Shown: positions 1 through 8,416 of the stretch, piece after piece
Layout: each line of letters opens with the position of its first letter
Position numbering within the stretch: position 1 is the stretch's first letter
Source: Leyella stercorea
GTDB taxonomy: Bacteria; Bacteroidota; Bacteroidia; Bacteroidales; Bacteroidaceae
Reading direction: 5' to 3'
Assembly: GCF_019052365.1 (NCBI RefSeq)
Contig: NZ_JAHQUY010000006.1
Span: 1 to 64,000 of the forward strand
DNA length: 64,000 bases
The notes under the pieces: model-generated
Databases searched by the model: none
The model's input: the letters and a program-made list of their open reading frames with translations, nothing else
What the model was told of the DNA's origin: nothing
Translations under genes and position numbers: made by a program

Positions 1-143
1 TAAACCGATCGCCATCATTCAATTCTTCGATACTATTAATACGAGTGAACGTTTGTTCTTCTGCATGCATAGACATGCCTGTTCCCATAATAAGACATAC
101 GAGAACAAACAGATAATTGAAAAACTTCAATTTGATAGTCATT
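1..143 (-). CDS. N-terminal part of a secreted protein, cut by the window edge
   Basis: An open frame reads leftward from ATG at 143 and runs off the window. The first about 27 residues have a basic start (MTIKLK), a hydrophobic core with FVLVCLIMG and a small-residue end before HAEEQ, which is a typical type I signal peptide. The mature part begins with FTRINSIEELNDGDRF, a pattern often seen at the start of secreted Bacteroidetes proteins. Only 47 residues are visible, so no function can be given. It is transcribed in the same direction as the DUF4301 gene but is separated from it by about 108 bases with a small hairpin. Confidence 0.6.
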
Positions 144-167
144 TAGTGATTAGTTAAATTAAAAATG

Positions 168-181
168 GACGAAGGCGTCCA
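168..181 (-). terminator. Possible small terminator after the DUF4301 gene
   Basis: Read on the minus strand, GGACG-CCTT-CGTCC forms a 5-bp hairpin followed by ATTTTT. It lies between the stop of the DUF4301 gene and the start of the secreted-protein gene. A second weak inverted repeat, GCACACTT (193-200) with AAGTGTGC (224-231), lies in the same gap. The short stem keeps confidence low. Confidence 0.35.
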
Positions 182-251
182 AACATAAACGAGCACACTT
201 CATGCGATTGGTTTTATCACACAAAGTGTGCCAGTCTATATTCTATAATGT

Positions 252-1769
252 TTACTGATGCTGCTCACGAAGCAAGTCATTCACAGTCTTCACGGGGTTG
301 AATGTGCCGATTGGCACCTCAACGAAGATTGTGTTCCAGTCGCTCATTGCGCCATTCCAAAGACCCGGAAGTTCGAGAGCCTTAAGTTCCTTGCCGTTCT
401 TGCTCTTAGAAGAGATGAAGCCTGTCTTCTTGTCGACATACTCCGGAAGGTTGAAGCGATTGCCCTTGTAGTCCTTTGTAGCACAAACAAGGTCAACTGG
501 GTTGAAGTGTGTGCCTTCCTTGAACATGCGTACATACTCCTCGTTGTTTGTATCAATCTGGCTCGACTCAAGAATCTGCGGACTAACAGTTCCGTCGTTG
601 TTGTAGCAGAGGAACGGACCGCCACCAGGCTCGCCTACATTCTTCACTACACCACAAACGCGGATAGGTCTATTGAACTTAGTCTTGAGGTATTCAGCCA
701 ATTCGGCATCTGCCAATTCTGCAGCGCCAGCCTTCTTGCAGCACAATGTTGTCTCAACGAAACGTAGCATCTCTGTAAGTTTCTCGCGAGAAGGCACGCC
801 AGCCTCGAGTTCGCGCAGATATTCGAACACCTGCTTCTGTGTGTCAACAAGAACGCCAGCAATAAGCTTCTTGTACAAAACAGTCTCGTCCTTGATTCTA
901 TCTGGCACAACGTTGTCGATATTCTTGATGAACACAACGTCAGCCTCAATCTCGTTGAGGTTCTCGATGAGTGCGCCATGACCGCCCGGACGGAACAGCA
1001 ATGTGCCGTCTTCGTTGCGGAACGGAGTGTTGTCTGTGTTTGCAGCTATTGTGTCTGTGCTCGGCTTCTGCTCAGAGAAACTTACGTTGAACGTAACGTT
1101 GAACTTCTTCTCCATGTAAGGCAGACTCTCTGCCACCTTCTTCTTGAAGAGTTCGAGATGGTCGTGCGAAACCGTGAAGTGAATGTTAGCCTTACCGTCA
1201 GAGCAAGCATAGAGCGCTGCTTCTACGAGATGCTCCTCCATCGGAGTGCGCGGACCATCCTCATACTGATGGAACAGCAGCAAGCCCTTCGGCAACTGAC
1301 CATAGTTCAAGCCCTTTGCCTCAAGCAGGTTTGCTACGACAGCCTTATACTTGCCGTGCTTGATAAGGTCGCAAACACATTCGCCTTCGTTCTCCTTGCA
1401 CTTTGCGCAAAGAGCCTTCTTGAAAGCGAACTTCTTGATATTGTCGAAGAAGAACTTCTCGAAGTCGGTAGTCGGCTCGTCATAGTCGGCAGAAAGGAAC
1501 GCAAAGAGATTCTTGAACATACGGCTCGCAGCTCCACTTGCCGGCACGAACTTCACGATAGTATGCTGGTCGCTAAGATAAGCGCTCCAATCGTTAACGT
1601 ACTTCTCAACTTGCGCAGAGTCTGGCGAGAAGATGCCGTTGCCTACTGCTGCTGCAGCTTCAATCTTCAAGAACGGGAATCCTTCCTTAATCTGTGTGAG
1701 TTGATGCTCGATAGCCTCGGGTGTAATGCCTCGCTGTGCTATCTGGGTTAAATCTTGGTTAGAAAACAT
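252..1769 (-). CDS. DUF4301 family protein
   Basis: This 505-residue cytosolic protein matches the DUF4301 family by overall sequence; there is no signal peptide or membrane segment. Its function is not established. Two stretches look like nucleotidyltransferase signatures: VPASGAASRMFK near residues 75-86, similar to the glycine-rich loop of sugar-nucleotide pyrophosphorylases, and RPGGHGALIENLNE (260-273) followed by KNIDNVVPD (282-290), which recalls UTP-sugar uridylyltransferases. A small Cys cluster (C121, C124, C131, C133) could bind metal. ATG at 1769 is the start. It appears to be monocistronic. The family call is fairly sure; the enzymatic reading is inference. Confidence 0.8.
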   Translation of the reverse strand: MFSNQDLTQIAQRGITPEAIEHQLTQIKEGFPFLKIEAAAAVGNGIFSPDSAQVEKYVNDWSAYLSDQHTIVKFVPASGAASRMFKNLFAFLSADYDEPTTDFEKFFFDNIKKFAFKKALCAKCKENEGECVCDLIKHGKYKAVVANLLEAKGLNYGQLPKGLLLFHQYEDGPRTPMEEHLVEAALYACSDGKANIHFTVSHDHLELFKKKVAESLPYMEKKFNVTFNVSFSEQKPSTDTIAANTDNTPFRNEDGTLLFRPGGHGALIENLNEIEADVVFIKNIDNVVPDRIKDETVLYKKLIAGVLVDTQKQVFEYLRELEAGVPSREKLTEMLRFVETTLCCKKAGAAELADAELAEYLKTKFNRPIRVCGVVKNVGEPGGGPFLCYNNDGTVSPQILESSQIDTNNEEYVRMFKEGTHFNPVDLVCATKDYKGNRFNLPEYVDKKTGFISSKSKNGKELKALELPGLWNGAMSDWNTIFVEVPIGTFNPVKTVNDLLREQHQ

Positions 1770-1968
1770 AATATTGTAGTTTTAAGAATTAAATTCAAGA
1801 CTTGGCTTAACACATACAAATGTAAGGACTTTTTCTCAAATGAGGGAAAAAAACGCCCATTATTTTATGAATTAGAATTCTTATTTATAATTTTGTGGTG
1901 ATATTATCTCCGACAATGATTGAATCGTATTTGCATACGTGTTTAAACAGCAATTTAAATTATAACTT

Positions 1969-2814
1969 ATGATAAATTTCCCTTGCGCAAAAATAAATCT
2001 CGGACTCAACATCACCGAGAAGCGCCCTGACGGGTATCACAATCTTGAAACCGTTTTCTTCCCTATTCCGCTATGCGACGCTTTGGAAGTGCAGACTATG
2101 CACGAGGCGTTTCCGTCTAAACTGAACTGCGATCTTAAAGTGACTGGCAATAGTGTGTGTTGCAACGAGGAGGACAATCTCATAACAAGGGCATATAATC
2201 TGCTGGCAGCCGACTATAACCTGCCACGAGTTCATGCGCATCTGTACAAGCATATCCCAACAGAAGCTGGACTTGGTGGAGGTTCGAGCGACGCAGCCTT
2301 TATGATAAGACTGCTGAATGACAGCTACAAACTGAACATCAGCAAAGAGAACATGGAGAAGTACGCAGCCCGTTTGGGCGCCGATTGCGCTTTCTTCATC
2401 GCCTCTGAACCTGCCTACGCAGAGGGCATTGGAGAGATTCTTACGCCGGTTACGATTACCGATAATAATCTAAAAGGCTACAGCATGGTTGTAGTGAAAC
2501 CGTCATTGGCAATCTCTACAAAGGAGGCGTTTGCACATATCCATCCACAAAAGCCGAGCGTTTCGTGCCGCGACATTGTCGCGCAACCCATCGAGACATG
2601 GCGCAACAGACTGACAAACGACTTCGAGGAAAGCATCTTCCCAAACCATCCCGAATTGGCTGCCATCAAAGAGGCTCTGTATAACATGGGAGCGGCTTAC
2701 GCACAGATGAGCGGAAGCGGCAGCAGTCTGTTCGGCATATTCAAGGAAAAGGCAGACAAATCGGCATTCGAGAAGCAATTCTCCGACTGCAAGGTCTTTG
2801 TCCTTGACATTTAA
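1969..2814 (+). CDS. ispE: 4-diphosphocytidyl-2-C-methyl-D-erythritol kinase
   Basis: IspE phosphorylates the 2-hydroxyl of CDP-methylerythritol with ATP, the fourth step of the MEP pathway to isoprenoid precursors. The 281 residues are the usual length. The start INFPCAKINLGLNI is the family's N-terminal strand with the conserved Lys-Asn, RPDGYHNLETVF follows, and the GHMP-kinase phosphate loop PTEAGLGGGSSDAA sits at residues 97-110. The C-terminal MSGSGSSLFGIF is the conserved glycine-rich motif 3. The gene has its own 200-base upstream gap and lies tandem to the pseudouridine synthase 87 bases downstream. Confidence 0.95.
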   Translation: MINFPCAKINLGLNITEKRPDGYHNLETVFFPIPLCDALEVQTMHEAFPSKLNCDLKVTGNSVCCNEEDNLITRAYNLLAADYNLPRVHAHLYKHIPTEAGLGGGSSDAAFMIRLLNDSYKLNISKENMEKYAARLGADCAFFIASEPAYAEGIGEILTPVTITDNNLKGYSMVVVKPSLAISTKEAFAHIHPQKPSVSCRDIVAQPIETWRNRLTNDFEESIFPNHPELAAIKEALYNMGAAYAQMSGSGSSLFGIFKEKADKSAFEKQFSDCKVFVLDI

Positions 2815-2901
2815 TGATTGCAGACCGCAGAATTTCAAGTATTATACATATATTTGTAGCTGATATACAAACAGAATAGAAACTATATAAATTCAAAATA
2901 A

Positions 2902-3798
2902 ATGCGCAATACAAACAATACATACAAGACACAAGGAGGCGACAATCTGGTTATCACCGTAAAGGAGAACGCTCCCCTGCTCGAATATCTCATCAATAAC
3001 GTAAGCGAGAGCCGCTCCAAGTTGAAAGCAACGCTGCAAGGTCGTGGCATTGCCGTGAACGGAAGAATGGTAACTCAGTTCGACTACCAGCTTAAAGCTG
3101 GCGACAAGATTATCATCAGCCGCCACAAGAAGCAGAACCAGTTCAAAAGTCGCTACGTTAAGATTGTATACGAAGACAGATGGCTCGTCGTTGTAGAGAA
3201 GAATATCGGCATTCTGTCGATGGCAGCAGGCCATTCTTCGCTCAATGTGAAATCGGTGCTCGACGACTACTTCCTGAAGTCGCGCCAGAAATGCCGCGCA
3301 CACGTTGTACACCGCCTCGACCGCGACACAAGTGGACTCATGGTATATGCCAAGGACATAGAGACAGAACAGATACTCGAGCACAACTGGCATCAGATTG
3401 TTTACGACCGCCGCTATGTCGCAGTAGTGAGTGGCGAGATGGAGCAAGACAACGGCACAATCGCCAACTGGCTGAAGGACAACAAGGCATACATCACATA
3501 TTCGTCGCCAACTGACAATGGTGGCAAATATGCTGTCACACACTTCCAGGTGCTCAATCGCACCACAGAACACTCGCTCGTTGAGTATAAGCTCGAGACC
3601 GGTCGCAAGAACCAGATACGTGTACACTCGGCAGACATGGGACATCCCGTTTGTGGCGACGTGAAATACGGCAACGGCGACGACCCGTTGCATCGTTTAT
3701 GCCTGCACGCATACATGCTCTGCTTCACCCACCCCGCTACGGGCGAGCCAATGGAGTTCTCTACACCTATCCCTACAGCATTCAGAAGTCTGTTCTAA
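2902..3798 (+). CDS. RluA-family 23S rRNA/tRNA pseudouridine synthase
   Basis: The enzyme isomerises uridine to pseudouridine in structured RNA. An S4 RNA-binding domain covers about residues 16-75 (LLEYLINNVSESRSKLK, then VNGRMVTQFDYQLKAGD). The catalytic domain follows with HRLDRDTSGLMV at 137-148, where D140 is the expected nucleophile, and LETGRKNQIRVHSADMGHPVCGD further on. At 298 residues it is of RluA/RluD type; the target site cannot be told from sequence. No signal peptide is present. It follows ispE in the same direction and may be co-transcribed. Confidence 0.9.
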   Translation: MRNTNNTYKTQGGDNLVITVKENAPLLEYLINNVSESRSKLKATLQGRGIAVNGRMVTQFDYQLKAGDKIIISRHKKQNQFKSRYVKIVYEDRWLVVVEKNIGILSMAAGHSSLNVKSVLDDYFLKSRQKCRAHVVHRLDRDTSGLMVYAKDIETEQILEHNWHQIVYDRRYVAVVSGEMEQDNGTIANWLKDNKAYITYSSPTDNGGKYAVTHFQVLNRTTEHSLVEYKLETGRKNQIRVHSADMGHPVCGDVKYGNGDDPLHRLCLHAYMLCFTHPATGEPMEFSTPIPTAFRSLF

Positions 3799-3816
3799 CG
3801 AAATCAATTCCGTATG

Positions 3817-3893
3817 TCTGTGCCTAATTGTCAATAAATATTATTTACATTAAGTTTTGTTTTTATTTACACAAAACTACAATTAGGCACAGA
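3817..3893. repeat. Long imperfect hairpin between rluA-like and dnaJ-like genes
   Basis: TCTGTGCCTAATTGT at 3817-3831 is matched by its exact reverse complement at 3879-3893. Inside it, AGTTTTGT (3853-3860) pairs with ACAAAACT (3871-3878), with a 10-base loop and a 21-base bulge on the left side. It could act as a terminator of the upstream gene, but no clean T-run follows, so it may also be a structured leader or a remnant element. Confidence 0.6.
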
Positions 3894-3954
3894 TTTTGCG
3901 TAATGATTAATGAATGATGATACTAACAAAAATATATAATTGGAGGTAAAGACT

Positions 3955-4644
3955 ATGGCATTTATTGATTATTACAAAATACTTGGCGTAGACCGCAACA
4001 TTCCACAAGACCAAGTGCGCGAAGCTTACCGCAAAAGAGCTAAGCTGTTCCATCCGGATTTGCACCCTAACGACCCGAAAGCTAAGGCTAAGTTCCAGGC
4101 GCTGAACGAAGCGTATGACGTTATTTCCGACCCTGAAAAGCGAAAGAAGTACGACCAATATGGCGAACGCTGGCGCGAAGCCGACGCTTATGCACAACAA
4201 GGCGGAGCTGGCGGTCAGCAGTATTGGAGCAGCAATGGTGGCGGTTCGCCATTCGAGGGCTTCGACTTCTCAAGCTTCGGCGAGGGCGGAGGAGGCTTCT
4301 CAAGCTTCTTCCAGGACTTGTTCGGCGCAAAAGCAGGTCGCACACATAGCCGCACACGCAGTTCGGCACGACAGAATACGGGTGAGATGAACGCCAACGT
4401 GAATATCGACCTATACACAGCCCTACTCGGCGGCGAGGTGATAATACAGCTTGGCAACGGATCGAAGATAAAACTGAAAGTAAAGCCCGAAACGCAGAAC
4501 GGCACGAAGGTGCGCTTGCGTGGCAAGGGATATGACCGCGGCGATGGCACAATGGGCGACCTCATCATAACATACAACGTGAAGTTGCCTACAAACCTCA
4601 GCGAGCGACAGAAACAGTTGCTCAGAGAGATGCAACAAGGGTAA
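3955..4644 (+). CDS. Short DnaJ-type co-chaperone without zinc finger (CbpA-like)
   Basis: J-domain proteins stimulate the ATPase of DnaK. Residues 4-68 form a J domain with the HPD signature at 33-35. A Gly/Ser/Phe-rich stretch follows (about 80-125), then one C-terminal substrate-binding domain (about 138-215, with LRGKGYDRGDGTMGDL). The Cys-rich zinc module of full DnaJ is absent and, at 229 residues, it is shorter than CbpA. The ATG at 3955 is chosen because GGAGG at 3943-3947 gives a good ribosome binding site; the longer reading would need TTG at 3940. It ends just before a strong hairpin. Confidence 0.85.
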   Translation: MAFIDYYKILGVDRNIPQDQVREAYRKRAKLFHPDLHPNDPKAKAKFQALNEAYDVISDPEKRKKYDQYGERWREADAYAQQGGAGGQQYWSSNGGGSPFEGFDFSSFGEGGGGFSSFFQDLFGAKAGRTHSRTRSSARQNTGEMNANVNIDLYTALLGGEVIIQLGNGSKIKLKVKPETQNGTKVRLRGKGYDRGDGTMGDLIITYNVKLPTNLSERQKQLLREMQQG

Positions 4645-4648
4645 ACGC

Positions 4649-4687
4649 AATAAGGGTGACAATGTGCAATACATTGTCACCCTTATT
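4649..4687. terminator. Bidirectional terminator between dnaJ-like gene and rplT
   Basis: AATAAGGGTGACAATG (4649-4664) pairs perfectly with 4672-4687 over a 7-base loop, and AT-rich sequence lies on both sides. The genes converge here, so the hairpin can end both transcripts. Confidence 0.85.
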
Positions 4688-4748
4688 ATATTTTGAGAAA
4701 ATTAAATCTCACCGATAAAGTGAAGTCAGACTCCACAATGGTTTCGAT

Positions 4749-5093
4749 TTACTTTACCTTCTCTACGATAGCCTTGAAAGCCTCAGGGTTGTTAACAGCG
4801 AGGTCAGCGAGCACCTTGCGGTTGATCTCGATACCTGCCTTATGGAGAGCACCCATAAGTGTAGAGTAGCTCATATTCTCGAGACGAGCAGCAGCATTGA
4901 TACGCTGGATCCACAATGCGCGGAATGTGCGCTTCTTGTTACGACGATCGCGGTATGCGTATGTGAGGCCCTTCTCCCAAGTGTTCTTCGCTACTGTCCA
5001 AACATTCTTTCTTGCACCATAGTAACCCTTGGTGAGCTTCAGGATTCTTGTTCTCTTTGCTTTTGAAGCAACATGATTGACTGATCTTGGCAT
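4749..5093 (-). CDS. rplT: 50S ribosomal protein L20
   Basis: L20 binds 23S rRNA early in 50S assembly. The 114 residues show the family pattern: [39 protein letters not shown], then [11 protein letters not shown] and the C-terminal [20 protein letters not shown]. Length and basic composition are standard. It is the last gene of the infC-rpmI-rplT operon, 36 bases after rpmI, and ends at a shared bidirectional terminator. Confidence 0.98.
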   Translation of the reverse strand: MPRSVNHVASKAKRTRILKLTKGYYGARKNVWTVAKNTWEKGLTYAYRDRRNKKRTFRALWIQRINAAARLENMSYSTLMGALHKAGIEINRKVLADLAVNNPEAFKAIVEKVK

Positions 5094-5129
5094 AGTTTTT
5101 CTTTCCTTTAAATGTTTTGACTAATAAAA

Positions 5130-5327
5130 TTAACGGAGGCAGAGCAAATCACGAACCTGCTTGAGGTTGCTGTTGTCTACGATTGTCTGATGAACCAGAT
5201 TTCTCTTCTGCTTCTTTGTCTTCTTAGTCAGAATGTGACTGTGATAAGCGTGATGACGCTTGATCTTACCTGTACCGGTAAAGCGGAATCTCTTCTTTGC
5301 ACCGGAGTTAGTCTTTACTTTTGGCAT
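5130..5327 (-). CDS. rpmI: 50S ribosomal protein L35
   Basis: The 65-residue basic protein starts [20 protein letters not shown] and continues [20 protein letters not shown], the diagnostic pattern of L35. It lies between infC (89 bases upstream) and rplT, the conserved bacterial order, and is certainly co-transcribed with them. Confidence 0.97.
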   Translation of the reverse strand: MPKVKTNSGAKKRFRFTGTGKIKRHHAYHSHILTKKTKKQKRNLVHQTIVDNSNLKQVRDLLCLR

Positions 5328-5416
5328 TTTTTATTAATTTAAAATTGTTATTTATTATATGTGGCAACGCATATACCAAGGCGTTACGCACATTTATCAT
5401 GTTGTCTTCTTATTGC

Positions 5417-6106
5417 TTATTCCTCGCCTTTGAGAGCCTTGAGAGCCTCTGCGCTTACTTTTGCGTTAGCAAGAAGTCCGCCGTTTGTCGGCATCTCCTC
5501 TACTCCGTTCTCTGCATCCTTAGCAGAACGAGCTTCAGCCTCACGCTTCTCGCGGTCCATCTTCTGCTGACTCTTCTTGACAACGCCAGCCTTCTTCGGA
5601 GCGAGATAAAGGAACATCTTCTTTCCGTCGAGCTTCGGAAGCTGCTCTACCTTTGCATATTCCTCAAGATCATTAGCGAAGCGCAGCAAAAGCACCTCAC
5701 CCTGCTCCTTGAAGAGGATTGAACGACCACGGAAGAAAACGTAAGCACGAACCTTGTTGCCTTCTGTGAGGAACTCCTGAGCGTGCTTCAACTTAAAGTT
5801 GTAGTCGTGTTCGTCGGTCTGCGGTCCGAAACGAATCTCCTTGATTTCAACCTTAGCCTGCTTAGCTTTCATCTCTTTAGCATGTTTCTTCTGCTGATAG
5901 AGGAATTTGCTGTAGTCAATGAGTCGACAAACAGGAGGTTGTGCGTTAGGAGAGATCTCCACGAGATCCACGCCTTGTTCGCGCGCCATCTCAAGAGCGC
6001 TACGAGTCGCCATAACGGTTGAACCACCTTCACTTACTACACGTACTTCCCGAACGCGAATTTGCTCATTCACGCGGTACTGGTTTTTCATTTTGTCATT
6101 CTTCAT
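5417..6106 (-). CDS. infC: Translation initiation factor IF-3
   Basis: IF-3 binds the 30S subunit, keeps it free of 50S and checks the initiator tRNA. The N-terminal domain begins with [16 protein letters not shown] and includes [24 protein letters not shown]; the C-terminal domain contains [24 protein letters not shown]. The 229 residues exceed the usual about 180 because of an acidic/Lys-rich tail of about 50 residues after the core, common in Bacteroidetes. The start ATG at 6106 is 39 bases from a perfect promoter; a second ATG at 6091 is possible. thrS, which often precedes infC, is not here. Confidence 0.95.
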   Translation of the reverse strand: MKNDKMKNQYRVNEQIRVREVRVVSEGGSTVMATRSALEMAREQGVDLVEISPNAQPPVCRLIDYSKFLYQQKKHAKEMKAKQAKVEIKEIRFGPQTDEHDYNFKLKHAQEFLTEGNKVRAYVFFRGRSILFKEQGEVLLLRFANDLEEYAKVEQLPKLDGKKMFLYLAPKKAGVVKKSQQKMDREKREAEARSAKDAENGVEEMPTNGGLLANAKVSAEALKALKGEE

Positions 6107-6144
6107 TAAACTATTTTTGATAAGCTAATTCTTTTAAGTGGGTG

Positions 6145-6175
6145 CAAAGTTACCTATTTTTAGCCGACCAGCAAA
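6145..6175 (-). promoter_or_regulatory. Bacteroidetes-type promoter of infC-rpmI-rplT
   Basis: On the minus strand TTTG (6175-6172), 19 bases, then TAACTTTG (6152-6145) match the TTTG-N19-21-TAnnTTTG consensus of the primary Bacteroidetes sigma factor. The infC start lies 39 bases downstream. Confidence 0.8.
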
Positions 6176-6227
6176 ATATTTTTGATGCTTTTTTGTCATA
6201 CAACACGCACATCTTCAATAATTTTTA

Positions 6228-6235
6228 TAATTTTG
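6228..6235 (+). promoter_or_regulatory. Probable -7 element upstream of DUF4491-rlmH
   Basis: TAATTTTG matches TAnnTTTG exactly and lies 23 bases before the ATG at 6258. I see no TTTG at the proper -33 distance, so this is a partial match. Confidence 0.5.
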
Positions 6236-6257
6236 CATCAAAACACGTATAATTAAT

Positions 6258-6566
6258 ATGGAGAATATACATTTTACCGGACTTTCGATAGCTATCAGCA
6301 CGTTCTTGGTTATCGGACTGTTCCACCCCATTGTCATTAAAGTGGAATACTATTTCGGTGTCCGCCTTTGGTGGATTTTCCTTCTTGCAGGCATTGCATT
6401 CATCGTAGGATCGATGCTCACAGCCAACGTCATAGCCTCTTCGATTCTCGGAGTATTGGGAGCCTCTTGCCTGTGGAGCATCGGCGAGTTGTTCGAGCAG
6501 AAGCAACGCGTGAAGAAGGACTGGTTTCCTATGAACCCCAAGAGAAAGGAGGAGTATGAAGACTGA
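6258..6566 (+). CDS. DUF4491 family small membrane protein
   Basis: The 102 residues contain three hydrophobic segments: about 8-28 (LSIAISTFLVIGLFHPIV), 36-56 (GVRLWWIFLLAGIAFIVGS) and 57-74 (MLTANVIASSILGVLGAS). The tail EQKQRVKKDWFPMNPKRKEEYED is conserved in DUF4491 proteins of Bacteroidetes and Firmicutes. Function is unknown; it should sit in the inner membrane with a charged cytoplasmic tail. Its last 11 bases overlap the start of rlmH, so the two are translationally coupled. Confidence 0.8.
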   Translation: MENIHFTGLSIAISTFLVIGLFHPIVIKVEYYFGVRLWWIFLLAGIAFIVGSMLTANVIASSILGVLGASCLWSIGELFEQKQRVKKDWFPMNPKRKEEYED

Positions 6567-7026
6567 GCTGATACTTGTCGGCAAGACCAACGACAAGCTC
6601 TACATCAACGGCATCAAGGACTACACGGAGCGCATCTCGCACTACATGCCTTTCAGCATAACCACCATCCCTGCCCTGAAGAACACGAAGAACCTCAGCG
6701 AGGACCAGCAGAAGCAGGCTGAAGGCGAACAGATACTGCGACTCATACAGCCTTCAGACACCGTAGTATTGCTCGACGAGCACGGAGCGGAGCGCACCAG
6801 TATGGAGATGGGCGCATGGCTTCAGAAAAAGCAGCAGACTGCCCGCCGACTTGTTTTCGTCATAGGCGGACCTTACGGTTTCTCCGACGCCGTCTACAAG
6901 CGCTCAGACGAGAAGATTTCGCTCTCGCGAATGACATTCTCGCATCAGATGGTGCGACTGATATTCACCGAGCAGCTGTATCGCGCCTGCACTATCATCA
7001 AGGGCGAGAGCTACCATCACGAGTAA
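6556..7026 (+). CDS. rlmH: 23S rRNA (pseudouridine1915-N3)-methyltransferase
   Basis: RlmH is a SPOUT-class enzyme that methylates pseudouridine 1915 of 23S rRNA in helix 69 using SAM. The 156 residues are the normal length. The SPOUT core is visible as VVLLDEHGAERTSMEMGAWL, VFVIGGPYGFSDAVY and SLSRMTFSHQMVRLIFTEQL, with the C-terminal signature YHHE that ends nearly all RlmH proteins. It starts inside the end of the DUF4491 gene and is followed by a terminator. Confidence 0.95.
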   Translation: MKTELILVGKTNDKLYINGIKDYTERISHYMPFSITTIPALKNTKNLSEDQQKQAEGEQILRLIQPSDTVVLLDEHGAERTSMEMGAWLQKKQQTARRLVFVIGGPYGFSDAVYKRSDEKISLSRMTFSHQMVRLIFTEQLYRACTIIKGESYHHE

Positions 7027-7062
7027 CACTATAGCGCTCACACGAACAGCCCTATAGCAACA

Positions 7063-7096
7063 AACAAGGTGCGGGCAGAAATGCTCGCACCTTGTT
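7063..7096 (+). terminator. Terminator after rlmH
   Basis: AACAAGGTGCGGGCA pairs with TGCTCGCACCTTGTT (15 pairs with one G-U) over a 4-base loop, followed by ATTTTAT. The lrgB gene converges from the other side, so it may work both ways. Confidence 0.85.
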
Positions 7097-7132
7097 ATTT
7101 TATGCTTCTTATTTTAATATATCACAAACGTC

Positions 7133-7825
7133 CTACACACCCAATAACGGGATGATAGACGGCGTGAGCAGCGATGTAAGAATGCCGTTAAGCGTCAGTC
7201 CAAGACTGGCGTATGCTCCGTGTACCGGACTCTTCTCCATCGCCGTAGCCGTTCCCACGGCATGAGCTGCAGTACCCATCGAAAGACCTTGCGCTACAGG
7301 CGACTTTACACGCGCAAAGCCCATAGTGCGATAGCCGCACACAGCACACATCAAACCTACGCAAACCACTACAGCAGCCGTAAGCGGAGGAATACCGCCT
7401 ATACTCTTTGTTACCTCCATCGCAATAGGCGTCGTAACCGATTTTGACGCAAGCGAGAGTATCACCTCGCGCGACGCTCCCATAGCTTTAGCGATATATA
7501 CTACAGACACGATACCTACTACGCATCCGATAAACTCGCAAAGAAGTATCGGCGTGAGCTGCTTCTTTATCGTAGAGAGCTGCATATAGAGAGGCACACC
7601 AAGCGCCACAACAGCCGGACGCAGCCAGAACTCAATCATTTTTCCACTCTGATTATACGTATCATAGCTCACGCCTGTTACCTTCAAGAACACTATAAGG
7701 CAGCATATCGACACAAGAATCGGGTTCATCACAACCCAGCCAGTCCAGCGACGCAGCAGCTTACCAAGAAAATAAGTGCCGAATGTGAGCGCTATGAGAA
7801 AAAACTCATTTGAGAAATATTCCAT
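7133..7825 (-). CDS. LrgB/CidB family membrane protein
   Basis: The 230 residues are almost entirely hydrophobic with about six to eight predicted membrane helices. The family signature is seen in LRPAVVALGVPLYMQL, SLASKSVTTPIAMEVTKSIGG and GTAAHAVGTATAMEKS. LrgB/CidB proteins act with LrgA/CidA partners in control of murein hydrolase activity, carbon overflow (pyruvate uptake in Bacillus) or cell death; the substrate in this organism is unknown. It follows the lrgA-like gene after only 4 bases, so the pair is one operon. Confidence 0.9.
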   Translation of the reverse strand: MEYFSNEFFLIALTFGTYFLGKLLRRWTGWVVMNPILVSICCLIVFLKVTGVSYDTYNQSGKMIEFWLRPAVVALGVPLYMQLSTIKKQLTPILLCEFIGCVVGIVSVVYIAKAMGASREVILSLASKSVTTPIAMEVTKSIGGIPPLTAAVVVCVGLMCAVCGYRTMGFARVKSPVAQGLSMGTAAHAVGTATAMEKSPVHGAYASLGLTLNGILTSLLTPSIIPLLGV

Positions 7826-7829
7826 ATCC

Positions 7830-8186
7830 TTATCCTTTCAATTTGTCTTTTGCTTTACCGTAAAACTGATGTACCCAACCCGTAACAGCCAACACAAGAA
7901 TGGTTGACGCCACCGTTGACACGACGATTGGCAGCAGCTGAGCCTTGATAATGTCAAAATAGAGCATGATGGCTACTCCTGGCGGAACGAAAAAGAAGCC
8001 AATGTTACCCACAAGAAAATCTGAAATGCTGCGCACCCACTCAAGTCGTATCACCTTCAACTTCAGAAGCAAAGTCAAAAGCAACATTCCGAGAATGCTT
8101 GACGGAAGCGGAATGTGAGTGAGATAGATGATAAGCTCACCCAAGGCAAGGCAACCGAAAAGGATTGCCAACTGTCTAATCATCAT
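7830..8186 (-). CDS. LrgA/CidA family holin-like membrane protein
   Basis: The 118 residues form four membrane helices, with the family motif THIPLPSSILGMLLLTLLL (P-x-S-hydrophobic-G-M) and the helix GNIGFFFVPPGVAIML. CidA/LrgA proteins form small holin-like complexes that work with CidB/LrgB. Length is standard. On the minus strand TAACTTTG at 8240-8233 offers a -7 promoter element about 45 bases upstream, without a clear -33 box. Confidence 0.9.
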   Translation of the reverse strand: MMIRQLAILFGCLALGELIIYLTHIPLPSSILGMLLLTLLLKLKVIRLEWVRSISDFLVGNIGFFFVPPGVAIMLYFDIIKAQLLPIVVSTVASTILVLAVTGWVHQFYGKAKDKLKG

Positions 8187-8232
8187 AATACCTGAAAACC
8201 TTTTAAACCTAAATGTTGTTATAAATCGGATG

Positions 8233-8240
8233 CAAAGTTA
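8233..8240 (-). promoter_or_regulatory. -7 promoter element of lrgA-lrgB
   Basis: The minus strand reads TAACTTTG, an exact TAnnTTTG match, 47 bases from the lrgA start. No TTTG is found 19-21 bases further upstream. Confidence 0.55.
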
Positions 8241-8416
8241 AGGTTTTTTAATAACATGACACAACAAAAGCGGCTGTTTTCTTGGCACAAAATCACTTTT
8301 CTCCATTTGTTCTTGTTTATTATCTATCGACATGAATACTATTGGTTTATATTTACAACAAATATCGCGACACGGAAACGAACAAAGACCAAAAGAACAG
8401 AATGTAAAGGCTCAGT

